A stretch of 64,000 nt of DNA, taken from the NCBI GenBank assembly GCA_035518815.1, contig DATIXG010000072.1:1-64000 (forward strand), written 5' to 3'. Position 1 is the stretch's first letter, and every line of letters begins with the position of its first letter. Under the pieces are notes generated by a model. It was not told where the DNA came from. It worked only from the letters and a program-made list of their open reading frames with translations, and did no database searches. The position numbers and the translations under genes are program-made. Of this stretch, positions 25,952 through 33,246 are shown one piece after another. The DNA comes from AG25 sp035518815 (GTDB lineage: Bacteria > Gemmatimonadota > Gemmatimonadetes > Gemmatimonadales > GWC2-71-9).

Positions 25952-27175
25952 TTAGTTGATGCTGACCCGCAGCTCGAACGTGGCGCTCGAACTGGCCGCC
26001 AGAACGGCACCGGTGCCGGTGTAATCCGCGGTCACGTTCTGACCGCTCACCGAAACGCTCCATCCGGCGCTCGCGCTCGTCGAGACGTACGTGACTTGCG
26101 CAGGCAATGCATCCGTCACCTGCACGCTCGACGCCGCCGTCGATCCACCGTTCGTCACGGTGATCCGGTAGCGGATGATCTGCCCCGGAGCGACGGTGCC
26201 AGCGACCGGCGTGACCCCGTCATCGAGGTACGCGGCCTTGGCGAGCGTCAGGTTCGGCTTGATGACCGTCAGGTCCACGTAGCCCTGATCGGTGGTCGAC
26301 GGCTGCGCGACCGAACGGCCGAGCAGATTCAGCGTATCCGTCGAGCCGCCGGCCACGTTCGCCACGTTGTATACGACGGTCACGACTTGTGACGAGGCGG
26401 AAGGCAGCGAGATGCGGTCGCTGTCTCCGGCGACGCCGTTCACGGAAACGATCGTGATGACGGCCGAGCCGGGCGTGGCGGCAATCAGGTCGAAGTTGTC
26501 CAACCCGTTGCCGTTATTCTGTACCGTGAAGAAGGCATTGTAGTTATTGCCCGGGAGCCGCTGCACGTTCAGGCCCCCATCAGGCGTCACCGCCACCGCA
26601 AAGGTCTGCGCCGGGGTGATGCTCGACGCCTGGCTGTTCGTCGTGGCCGGGGTGCGCCGTGAAGCCGCCGTGAACGTGTACACGGTGTTGACGCCACCCT
26701 TATTGGCCGCCACGTCATAGACGATCTTGACCGTGATCGACCCGCCCTGGGCGATGGACGTCCCCGCCAGAGCCGCATTCAACGCCGCCAGGGTGCCGTA
26801 CGTCGTGGCCCCGAAGCGGTACCCTGTCACGCTGATGACGCCCGCGACCGAGATGTTCTGGGAAATGGTCACGGAGTCCGTGCCGTTGCCCGAGTTGGTC
26901 ACCGAGAAGTTCAGCGTATCTGCGGTGCTGGGCGACGCGGGCGTGGGACTGGGCGTATTGGCGCTGACCGCGACGCCGGCCTGGAAGCCGACCGTCACGG
27001 ACACCGAGCCCGAGACCGGAGCGTACGCGTTGCCGTTGGCGTCGGTATAGGTCGCGGTCGCGATGTTCGTAATGACCGTGCCTTCCGGCGTCTGCGCCTG
27101 CACTCGTGCAGCGACACCGACCAGCGTCACTGCGACAAGGGCGAGGCGCGTGAACCACTGCGTGTGTCTGAACAT
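25952..27175 (-). CDS. Secreted DUF11-type repeat protein
   Basis: The start is ATG 27175 with GGAGGGGAG upstream. The 407-residue product has a signal peptide (RVQAQ) and three immunoglobulin-like units. The first contains TVITNIATATYTDANGNAYA, a pattern common in bacterial surface repeats; the last (residues about 290-407) is a clear DUF11 unit (LTLAKAAYLDDGVTPVAGTV). Asn-Gly-Asn-Gly motifs (NNGNGLDNFDL) mark strand turns. There is no anchor or barrel, so it is probably assembled on or with the giant neighbour, which starts 13 bases downstream in the same operon. It may be a subunit of a surface layer or fibre. Confidence 0.8.
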   Translation of the reverse strand: MFRHTQWFTRLALVAVTLVGVAARVQAQTPEGTVITNIATATYTDANGNAYAPVSGSVSVTVGFQAGVAVSANTPSPTPASPSTADTLNFSVTNSGNGTDSVTISQNISVAGVISVTGYRFGATTYGTLAALNAALAGTSIAQGGSITVKIVYDVAANKGGVNTVYTFTAASRRTPATTNSQASSITPAQTFAVAVTPDGGLNVQRLPGNNYNAFFTVQNNGNGLDNFDLIAATPGSAVITIVSVNGVAGDSDRISLPSASSQVVTVVYNVANVAGGSTDTLNLLGRSVAQPSTTDQGYVDLTVIKPNLTLAKAAYLDDGVTPVAGTVAPGQIIRYRITVTNGGSTAASSVQVTDALPAQVTYVSTSASAGWSVSVSGQNVTADYTGTGAVLAASSSATFELRVSIN

Positions 27176-27217
27176 GTCAGACTCCCCTCCTTGAAGTTGG
27201 AACCGATGCCCGGACAC

Positions 27218-27727
27218 TTACTTCGCCTCGCCGGGTGCAGCACTCACCTGCGCACGCAACTCCGCGGTCACCTGTGCGCCAGGCGCGACCGCGTCCAACA
27301 CCGTCCAGCGCACGTGCGTGTACAGCTCGCGCGGCGCCGGCTTGCTGATCTTTTGACCGTTCTCCATCGTCTCGACCGTCGGCTGCGCCGAATACGTCTT
27401 GCCGCCGTCGATCGAGTACGCGACGCGGCCCGCCTGGCCGATCGAGGCCGAGCCGAGCACGTAGACCATCCCCTGCGGAATGGGGTCGACGAACTGCACG
27501 TTCTTCACGGCGACCTGCTGCGTATTCGTGAAGACGAGCGAGTAGCGGATCTCGTCCCCCGGCCGCGCCATGCCCTTCACGTCGCGACCCTTGGCCACGG
27601 CGGTGAGATTCTGCGCGGTGATCGCCAGGGCCTTGGAAGCCGGCGGGGATTGCGCCGGCGCGCCGACGCGCGCCACCAGGAGACTCGGCGCGAGCAGGGC
27701 GACCAGCACGAAGCGGAGACTCCTCAT
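27218..27727 (-). CDS. Secreted single-domain DUF11-like protein
   Basis: ATG 27727 has AAGGAGA nine bases upstream; an in-frame GTG at 27751 overlaps the upstream stop but bypasses that site. The 169-residue product has a signal peptide and one DUF11-like domain (GMARPGDEIRYSLVFTNTQQ, VQFVDPIPQGMVYVLGSASI) and ends YTHVRWTVLDAVAPGAQVTA. The same VRWT ending occurs in the strand-repeat protein at 28115-31234, linking the two sigma-54 units. It lies between the zinc-ribbon gene and the larger DUF11 protein in one operon. Probably a small subunit or cap of the same surface structure. Confidence 0.78.
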   Translation of the reverse strand: MRSLRFVLVALLAPSLLVARVGAPAQSPPASKALAITAQNLTAVAKGRDVKGMARPGDEIRYSLVFTNTQQVAVKNVQFVDPIPQGMVYVLGSASIGQAGRVAYSIDGGKTYSAQPTVETMENGQKISKPAPRELYTHVRWTVLDAVAPGAQVTAELRAQVSAAPGEAK

Positions 27728-27747
27728 GGCAGTGCTCTCCTTCTCAT

Positions 27748-27930
27748 TCACGGTTTGATTTCCAATCCATCGACGTCCTCAGCGGCCGACGCAGCGTCGC
27801 GCGACTTCACCGGCGACTTCTCGCGCCAGCCAAACACCGACTCACAGGCCGGGCAGACGACCAGCTCACCCATCAGCTGGGTGCGGCCGAAAAACCGAAG
27901 CTCAGAACAACGGGGGCAACGAAGAACCAT
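27748..27930 (-). CDS. Small zinc-ribbon protein
   Basis: The 60-residue protein has CPRC at residues 5-8 and CPAC about 19 residues later, the four ligands of a zinc ribbon, with the connecting strand FFGRTQLMGELVVCP. A short charged tail follows. There is no export signal, so it acts in the cytoplasm. AAGGAG lies about eleven bases before ATG 27930. It is the first gene after the -24/-12 promoter and its stop overlaps an alternative start of the next gene. The role could be regulatory or in assembly; nothing in the sequence decides. Confidence 0.72.
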   Translation of the reverse strand: MVLRCPRCSELRFFGRTQLMGELVVCPACESVFGWREKSPVKSRDAASAAEDVDGLEIKP

Positions 27931-27963
27931 CGGCTATTGACGCTCCTTTCATCTATCTCAAAG

Positions 27964-27977
27964 GCAGGGAGCGTGCC
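27964..27977 (-). promoter_or_regulatory. Sigma-54 (-24/-12) promoter of the zinc-ribbon/DUF11 operon
   Basis: On the minus strand, TGGGCACGCTCCCTGCC has GG at 27977-27976 and GC at 27965-27964, separated by exactly ten bases, with the extended GGCACG and TGC matches of the sigma-54 consensus. Transcription would start near 27952, about 20 bases before ATG 27930, leaving room for the AAGGAG ribosome site. Confidence 0.75.
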
Positions 27978-28065
27978 CAACAGGCTAGATTGTGTAACAC
28001 ACTGTGAACGTTGATGTTACGAGGAAATAGCGAGGTGCTACGAAAGGCTATCTGCTGGTCGGAAT

Positions 28066-28093
28066 GTTACTGTGCGGTAACTGAGGTGGTAAC
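28066..28093 (-). promoter_or_regulatory. Activator dyad upstream of the DUF11 operon
   Basis: GTTACTGTGCGGTAAC (28066-28081) is a 7-2-7 dyad with one mismatch, followed by a third half-site, TGGTAAC, at 28087-28093. The 28-base block matches the block at 31380-31407 at 21 positions with identical half-site spacing. Its near edge is 89 bases upstream of the -24 element, the usual place for an NtrC-type activator site. Confidence 0.7.
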
Positions 28094-28114
28094 GCCAGGA
28101 GTGCGGACCCCGTC

Positions 28115-31100
28115 CTAGCGGACGCGGGCGATGAACCCCACCGAGCCGGTGTTGTTCGGCACCGTCGGACTCAAGTTGCCGGTGAACGTCCAGCGCACGT
28201 GGCTCACCTGGCGATCGTAGCCCGCGGGCGCGCCGCCCGCGCCGCTCGCCGGCGTGTAGGTCCACGTGCCACCGCCGTTGTTCGAGTACGCCACGGTCAC
28301 CGACAGCCCCGTGGTGCCGAGGTTGTTCGTAACCGACCCGACCTTGAAATCCGCGTTGCTCGGCACCGTGTCGGTGAGGACGAGCGACTGCGCGGCACTC
28401 GCGCCGCCATTGGTGAACGTCACGCTATAGGTCAGATCCGTGCCGGGCGCCGCTGTCCCTGACGGCACCACGTTGTTCGAGATCGCGAGATTCGGCGCCG
28501 TCCGGGTCAGCACGACGTCGTTGCCCGTGCCCCCGATGTAGCTGACCTTGAACGCCTGCCCGCTGATGATGGTGGTCGCGCCCTCGGCGAGTCCCGAGAA
28601 CGTTCCCACGATCGCGTCGCCGCCGTCGTTCGCGACAATGATGAACGTCATGCCGTCCGTAGCCGCGAATCCGACGGCGCCGCTCAGGACGGCGTTGCTC
28701 AGGTTCACCGTCCCCGTCACGTTCAGGCGATCGTATTGGGTGCCCACGGTCGCCCCATTCAGCTGGACGCTGAACGTGGGACCGCCCGCCGAGAGGTTGA
28801 CGTTGCCGCTGTTCAGAATGCCCGTGCCCGCGCCCGGGCCCGGTGACACGCCGCCCCCCGCCGCGGTCGACGTGATCGTTCCGACGGTCCCCGAGCCTCC
28901 GAGCGTGCCGCCGGCCACGCTGACGGCGCTCGAGCCCTGCGTGCCGTTCACGAGCAGCGTCCCCGCGCTCACCGTCGTGAGTCCCGTATAGGTATTGTTG
29001 CCAGAAAGCGTCGCGGTGCCGGCGCCGATCTTGGTCAGCGTACCGGTCGTCGTGCCGATCACGCCGCTGATCGCCGTGTTGCCGGCACCCGCCACCGTGA
29101 GCGCCTGAGTGGCGCCGCTGATGGTGTTCGACAGCGTGAGGGTACCGCCGTCGGAGCTGATCCGGGTCGCGGTGACCAGGGTGATCGCGCCCGAGACGGT
29201 GTTGTCGTTCGCCAGGTTGCGCAGCGCGCCGCCGTTCGCCACGCCCGTTCCATTCAACGTGAGCGGCTCCGCGATCGTGAGCCCGGTGCCGTCCACCTGT
29301 AGCGCGGCACCAGTCGCGACCGTCGTAGGGCCCCCCACACCGCCCAACGCGGTGTTGCTCTGCGCGTCGATCACGCCGGCGCTGATCGTAGTCGAGCCCG
29401 TGTAGGTGTTCGCGCCCGACAGCGTCCACGTCCCGGTCCCGGTCTTCGTCAGCGCCACGGTCCCCAAGCCGTTCTGAATGATCCCGGAGAACGCGGTCGA
29501 GGTATTGTCACCGCCCGCGGTGAGGAGCACGGCGCCAGCCGCGCCGCTCGTGACGGTGCCGGCGCCCGCGAGGGACCCGACGACGTCACTGAAGGCGTTG
29601 AGATCGAGGGTGGCCCCGGCCGCCACGGTCACCGCGCTGCTCGCGCTGACGCCGTTCGCGATACCGAGCCGCAGCGTGCCCGCATTGACGGTCGTGGTGC
29701 CTGTGTAAGTAGCAGCAGCGCTGATGGTTAGAGTGCCAGCGCCGTCCTTGGTCAACGTGCCGGTCGTGGTGCCGATGACGCCGCTCATCGTGGTATTGCC
29801 CGCGCCGCCCACGGTGAGCCCCATGGTGGCACCGGAGATCGTGTTCGAAAGCGTGAGCAGGCCGGCGTCGGAGTTGATACGTGCTGCACTCGCGAGGGTA
29901 ACAGCACCCGAAACCGTGTTGTTGTTCGCCAGGTTGCGGAGTGCTCCGCCACCGGCCATGCCCATGCCGTTCAGAGTGATGGGCTCGGCGATCGCGAGCC
30001 CCGTGCCATTGATTCGCAGCGTCGCCCCGGCGGAGACCGTCGTGGCGCCCGCGACCGTACCCAACGCCGTGTTGTTACGAGCGTCCACCACGCCTGCCCC
30101 GATCGTGGTCACGCCGGTGTAGGTGTTCGCGCCGGAGAGCGCGAGCATGCCCGCGCCCGCCTTGGTCACGCCGCCCGCGCCGCTCACGACGCCGCTGAGC
30201 GTGAGCGTCGTGGCGGAATCGCTCACAGTCACCGTCCGCGTCGCAGCCAATGCGAGAGGCAGGCTGATGGTGTTGGTCCCGGCGACACTCGAGTCCGCCA
30301 GATTACCGGCGCCGAGGGCGACCTGGTTGCCCGCCAGGGTGTACCCGCTGCCGGTCAGGGTGATGGAATTGAAGCCGGTGCCCGCTGCAAGGTTGTCCGT
30401 GTTGGACAGGTTCGCCGCGCCGCCCGGGAAGACCAGGTCCTCCCCGCCAACCAGCGGCGTGCCGCCGAGGCCCGTCCAGTTGCCGCCGTTGGTCCACTGG
30501 TTGTTCACCGCGCCGGTCCAGGTGGCCCTGGTCGCGCGCGCCAGCGCGACCGTGTGGCCCACGCCGACGTCCGCATCGCCCGCCGCGGTCGCGGTCTTTG
30601 CCCCCGACGCACCCGCGGCCGCCTGCCCGACGTAGTTCATCTCGAGGGTGATGCCGAGGGCGCCGCCCGCTTCGGAAGCGATATCCACCGCCTCCGTCAT
30701 GCCGCCCGGTGGCGTGAATGTCGTCGACGAGGTGAGGGCGTGGCTCGTGACGACCATGTCGTACTGCCTGGTGGTCGTCACCGTCGGCGCGGCAACGGTC
30801 AGTCCGCTCGCGGTCACTTGCCCGTTCTCGACATCCACGGGCGCCGCGCCGTTGACCCCGTACAGCGCGATGATGCCGCCCGCTGCACCGGTGTGGGTAT
30901 TGCTCAAGGTCCACGTGTAGCTCGCGGGCTCGCCAGCGCCAACCAGCCGCCAATAGGTCGCCTGCGCGAGGGAGTTGGTGGCGGCCTGGTTGGTGCGGCG
31001 AATGAGCGTCCACCCTGCCGGGGCGGTGATGGTCGCGGTCGAGGGCCGCACGGCAATCGCGGCGATCATCACGTCGCCCACGAGGGTACCCGCCGGCCGG

Positions 31101-31234
31101 TTCACCGTCAGCGTCGTGACGAACGAGTCCGCGGTCGCCTGAGCGGACGCGCGAAATGCCTGCGCAGCGGCTGGCACGGACGGCACCAAGCCGCCGATAG
31201 CGAGCAGCGCTACCGGCACCCAGCGTCTCCTCAC
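28115..31234 (-). CDS. Surface protein with autotransporter-type strand repeats and DUF11-like end
   Basis: I chose GTG 31234 (MRRRWVPVALLAIGG) because it gives a proper signal peptide and lies downstream of the predicted sigma-54 start site; the in-frame TTG at 31294 overlaps the -12 element. The 1039-residue product has a lectin-like N-terminal region (residues about 30-230), then passenger-type strand repeats (LSGANTYTGVTT, AGTLTISAAATYTG) including a duplicated block of about 146 residues. It ends in a DUF11-like domain from about 918 (VSHVRWTFTGNLSPT). No autotransporter barrel is present, so attachment must use another route. It is a good candidate for a fibrous or matrix surface protein. 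Confidence 0.82.
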   Translation of the reverse strand: MRRRWVPVALLAIGGLVPSVPAAAQAFRASAQATADSFVTTLTVNRPAGTLVGDVMIAAIAVRPSTATITAPAGWTLIRRTNQAATNSLAQATYWRLVGAGEPASYTWTLSNTHTGAAGGIIALYGVNGAAPVDVENGQVTASGLTVAAPTVTTTRQYDMVVTSHALTSSTTFTPPGGMTEAVDIASEAGGALGITLEMNYVGQAAAGASGAKTATAAGDADVGVGHTVALARATRATWTGAVNNQWTNGGNWTGLGGTPLVGGEDLVFPGGAANLSNTDNLAAGTGFNSITLTGSGYTLAGNQVALGAGNLADSSVAGTNTISLPLALAATRTVTVSDSATTLTLSGVVSGAGGVTKAGAGMLALSGANTYTGVTTIGAGVVDARNNTALGTVAGATTVSAGATLRINGTGLAIAEPITLNGMGMAGGGALRNLANNNTVSGAVTLASAARINSDAGLLTLSNTISGATMGLTVGGAGNTTMSGVIGTTTGTLTKDGAGTLTISAAATYTGTTTVNAGTLRLGIANGVSASSAVTVAAGATLDLNAFSDVVGSLAGAGTVTSGAAGAVLLTAGGDNTSTAFSGIIQNGLGTVALTKTGTGTWTLSGANTYTGSTTISAGVIDAQSNTALGGVGGPTTVATGAALQVDGTGLTIAEPLTLNGTGVANGGALRNLANDNTVSGAITLVTATRISSDGGTLTLSNTISGATQALTVAGAGNTAISGVIGTTTGTLTKIGAGTATLSGNNTYTGLTTVSAGTLLVNGTQGSSAVSVAGGTLGGSGTVGTITSTAAGGGVSPGPGAGTGILNSGNVNLSAGGPTFSVQLNGATVGTQYDRLNVTGTVNLSNAVLSGAVGFAATDGMTFIIVANDGGDAIVGTFSGLAEGATTIISGQAFKVSYIGGTGNDVVLTRTAPNLAISNNVVPSGTAAPGTDLTYSVTFTNGGASAAQSLVLTDTVPSNADFKVGSVTNNLGTTGLSVTVAYSNNGGGTWTYTPASGAGGAPAGYDRQVSHVRWTFTGNLSPTVPNNTGSVGFIARVR
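28985..29422 (-). repeat. Strand-repeat block, copy 2
   Basis: Encodes residues about 604-750 of the surface protein, from SGANTYTGSTTISAGVIDA to TLTKIGAGTATLSGNNTYTG. It matches the block at 29703-30140 with an offset of 718 bases and no length change, including NTALGG, IAEPLTLNG, GGALRNLAN and SGVIGTTTGTLTK. Confidence 0.75.
29703..30140 (-). repeat. Strand-repeat block, copy 1
   Basis: Encodes residues about 365-510, from SGANTYTGVTTIGAGVVDA to LTKDGAGTLTISAAATYTG. It is the partner of the block at 28985-29422. Many third-position differences are visible, so the duplication is not recent. Confidence 0.75.
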
Positions 31235-31290
31235 AGGTGCATGCGTCGGCAATTCACCCTCTTGCGGGTGGAGTCCAGCTGGTGAGAGAG

Positions 31291-31304
31291 GCAAGCCACA
31301 TGCC
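31291..31304 (-). promoter_or_regulatory. Sigma-54 (-24/-12) promoter of the strand-repeat protein
   Basis: AGGCATGTGGCTTGCC on the minus strand has GG at 31304-31303 and GC at 31292-31291 with ten bases between, plus GGCA and TTGC consensus matches. Transcription would start near 31279, about 45 bases before GTG 31234. Confidence 0.75.
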
Positions 31305-31379
31305 TCCTGGACGATGCACTCAAGATATTGTATAGCAACAGATTATCAGTACTGGGGTCGTTGAGAGGACAGCTGGCAT

Positions 31380-31407
31380 GTTACCGGACGGTAACCGGGA
31401 TGGTATC
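31380..31407 (-). promoter_or_regulatory. Activator dyad upstream of the strand-repeat protein
   Basis: GTTACCGGACGGTAAC (31380-31395) is a perfect 7-2-7 inverted repeat, followed by TGGTATC at 31401-31407, which overlaps the stop codon of the activator gene. It matches the block at 28066-28093 at 21 of 28 positions. The near edge lies 76 bases upstream of the -24 element. The likely ligand is the Fis-type domain of the adjacent activator. Confidence 0.72.
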
Positions 31408-32809
31408 ATCCGGTTTCCTCGGTGTGTGGAGCCTCTTCGAGCAAGCCGTACTTCTTTCGCTTCTCCCACAAGTTCTTCCGGCTGATCCCGAGGATTTCCG
31501 CCGCGCGCTGGATGTTGCCGTGCGTGGCGTCGAGGGTGTGCCGAATGTACTCGCGCTCCGCCTCGACCAGCGTGAGCCCCTTGGGGAGATGGAAGGCGGT
31601 CTGCGCCGCGGCGGCGCCGCGCGCGCCGGCCGGGCGCTGCCCGAGCGGCGGCAAGTCCGATCGCTTCAGCACCGTCCCCTCGCTGAAGATCATCGCGCGC
31701 TCGATCACGTTCCTGAGCTCGCGCACGTTGCCCGGCCAGCGCCAGGACGCGAGCGCGGCCAGCGCCGCCGGCTCGATCGCCTCCACGTGCTTCTTGAACT
31801 CCTGGCTGAACGCGATGCGGAAGTGATCCGCCAGGACCGGCAGGTCGGTCTTGATCTCGCGAAGCGGGGGAAGAGTGATGCTGGCCACGCCGATCCGATA
31901 GTAGAGGTCCGAGCGGAAGCTGCCTGCGGCGACCACCTGCTCCAGGTCCCGGTTCGTGGCCGTGATGAGCCGGAGCGAGACCTCGAGCTCCTCCGTGCTG
32001 CCCAGGCGCCGAAACCGCCGGCTCTCTAGCACGTTCAAGAGCTTCGCCTGCAGCTCGGGCGAGAGCTCCGCGATCTCATCCAGGAACAGCGTGCCCCCGT
32101 CCGCGACCTCGATCAGGCCGCGCTTGGCTTCGCGCGCATCGGTGAACGCCCCCTTCTTGTAGCCGAACAGCTCGGCCTCGAGCAGGTTGGCGGGGAGCGC
32201 CGAGCAGTTGATCTCGACGAAGCGGCCGGTAGAGTGCGGACTGGAGTAATGAATGGCGCGCGCGACGAGATTCTTGCCGGTGCCGCTCTCACCCAGGAGC
32301 AGGACGGTGGGCCTCGGGATGGCCGCCATGCGTACGACGAAGGCGCGCACCTGCTCGACCTTGGGGTGCTGTCCGAGAATGGCGCGCACCGAGAACTGCT
32401 CGCCGCGCGCCTGCTCCACCGACGCCCCCTCCTCGAGCAGCGGCCGCTCCCGCAGGGAGCGGGTGAGCAGGGTGGTCAGCTCGTCCACGTTGATCGGCTT
32501 GGTGAGGTACTCGGTCGCGCCGGCCTTCAGCGCCTCGACCGCCGTCGCGATGTCCCCGTGGCCGGTGAGCACGAAGATGGGCAGGTGGCGGTGGGCGGTC
32601 CGCAGGCGGCGCGCCACGTCGACCCCGGAGAGGTCCGGCATCACGAGGTCGGTGATGACGGCGTCGGGCGGCTCCTCGGCGCAGCGGGCCAGGAGGGCAT
32701 CGGGCCGCTCGAACAGCTCGGTGCGAAAACGCCCCGCGGGGCCGAGATTCGCCGCCACGAGCTTGGCATACACCAGGTCGTCGTCGAGAATGTAGATTTT
32801 CGGATTCAT
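31406..32809 (-). CDS. NtrC-family sigma-54-dependent response regulator
   Basis: The 467-residue protein has three domains. The receiver (residues 1-120) has the acidic pocket DDD at 9-11, phospho-acceptor Asp54 and Lys104. The AAA+ domain (about 140-375) has Walker A GESGTGKN at 173-180, the sigma-54 contact loop as GAFTDA (a variant of GAFTGA) and Walker B GGTLFLDE. A C-terminal Fis-type helix-turn-helix (AAEILGISRKNLWEKRKKYG) completes it. ATG 32809 begins MNPKIYILDDD; the open frame upstream lacks receiver sequence. Its two dyad-linked sigma-54 promoters lie just downstream, and its likely kinase is encoded divergently. Confidence 0.93.
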   Translation of the reverse strand: MNPKIYILDDDLVYAKLVAANLGPAGRFRTELFERPDALLARCAEEPPDAVITDLVMPDLSGVDVARRLRTAHRHLPIFVLTGHGDIATAVEALKAGATEYLTKPINVDELTTLLTRSLRERPLLEEGASVEQARGEQFSVRAILGQHPKVEQVRAFVVRMAAIPRPTVLLLGESGTGKNLVARAIHYSSPHSTGRFVEINCSALPANLLEAELFGYKKGAFTDAREAKRGLIEVADGGTLFLDEIAELSPELQAKLLNVLESRRFRRLGSTEELEVSLRLITATNRDLEQVVAAGSFRSDLYYRIGVASITLPPLREIKTDLPVLADHFRIAFSQEFKKHVEAIEPAALAALASWRWPGNVRELRNVIERAMIFSEGTVLKRSDLPPLGQRPAGARGAAAAQTAFHLPKGLTLVEAEREYIRHTLDATHGNIQRAAEILGISRKNLWEKRKKYGLLEEAPHTEETG

Positions 32810-32874
32810 CCGCCCGATGCTTTCCGTCGCGCCGCCGCTAATATTGGCAACGTGCCTCCCCCGAGCCAGGACCC

Positions 32875-33246
32875 ATGGCCCCTCCATTCCGGGCGCTGGT
32901 GATTGACGACGACCGCGACCTGCTCAGCCTCATCCGGCGAACCCTCGAGTTCACCGCCGGCTGGGAGGTGCGGACCGCGCCGTCAGGCGCTGCGGGCTTG
33001 GACCTCGCGCGCGAGACGCCGCCCGACGTCGTCGTGGTGGACCTGATGATGCCGGAGATGGACGGCTACGAGGTGTGCCGCCGCCTCAAGGCGGATCCGG
33101 CCACCGCGCAGGTCCCCGTCGTCTTCCTCACCGCCCGCCGGGACTCAGACGAGGCCCGGCTCGCGGGGGCGGGCGCGGCGGGCGTCGTGTTCAAGCCGTT
33201 CGACCCGGGCGAGCTGGCGCGCCAGGTCCGCGGGTTCTGCGCGTGA
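32875..33246 (+). CDS. Single-domain response regulator
   Basis: A 123-residue CheY-like receiver: acidic pocket IDDD at 10-13, phospho-acceptor Asp56 in VVVDLMMPEMDG, a Thr switch in FLTARR and Lys in FKPF. There is no output domain. It probably acts as an intermediate in a phosphorelay with the hybrid kinase, whose GTG overlaps its stop as GTGA. It is divergent from the sigma-54 activator; a TAATAT at 32839-32844 could be its -10 box. Confidence 0.9.
   Translation: MAPPFRALVIDDDRDLLSLIRRTLEFTAGWEVRTAPSGAAGLDLARETPPDVVVVDLMMPEMDGYEVCRRLKADPATAQVPVVFLTARRDSDEARLAGAGAAGVVFKPFDPGELARQVRGFCA

Noticed and set aside
28985..30140. CRISPR-like array
   Set aside because: Repeats are coding, long and divergent, and encode protein strand repeats; there are no uniform spacers and no cas genes.
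31235..31294. Upstream extension of the strand-repeat protein to TTG 31294
   Set aside because: It would start inside the -12 element and before the predicted transcription start, and would bury the signal peptide.
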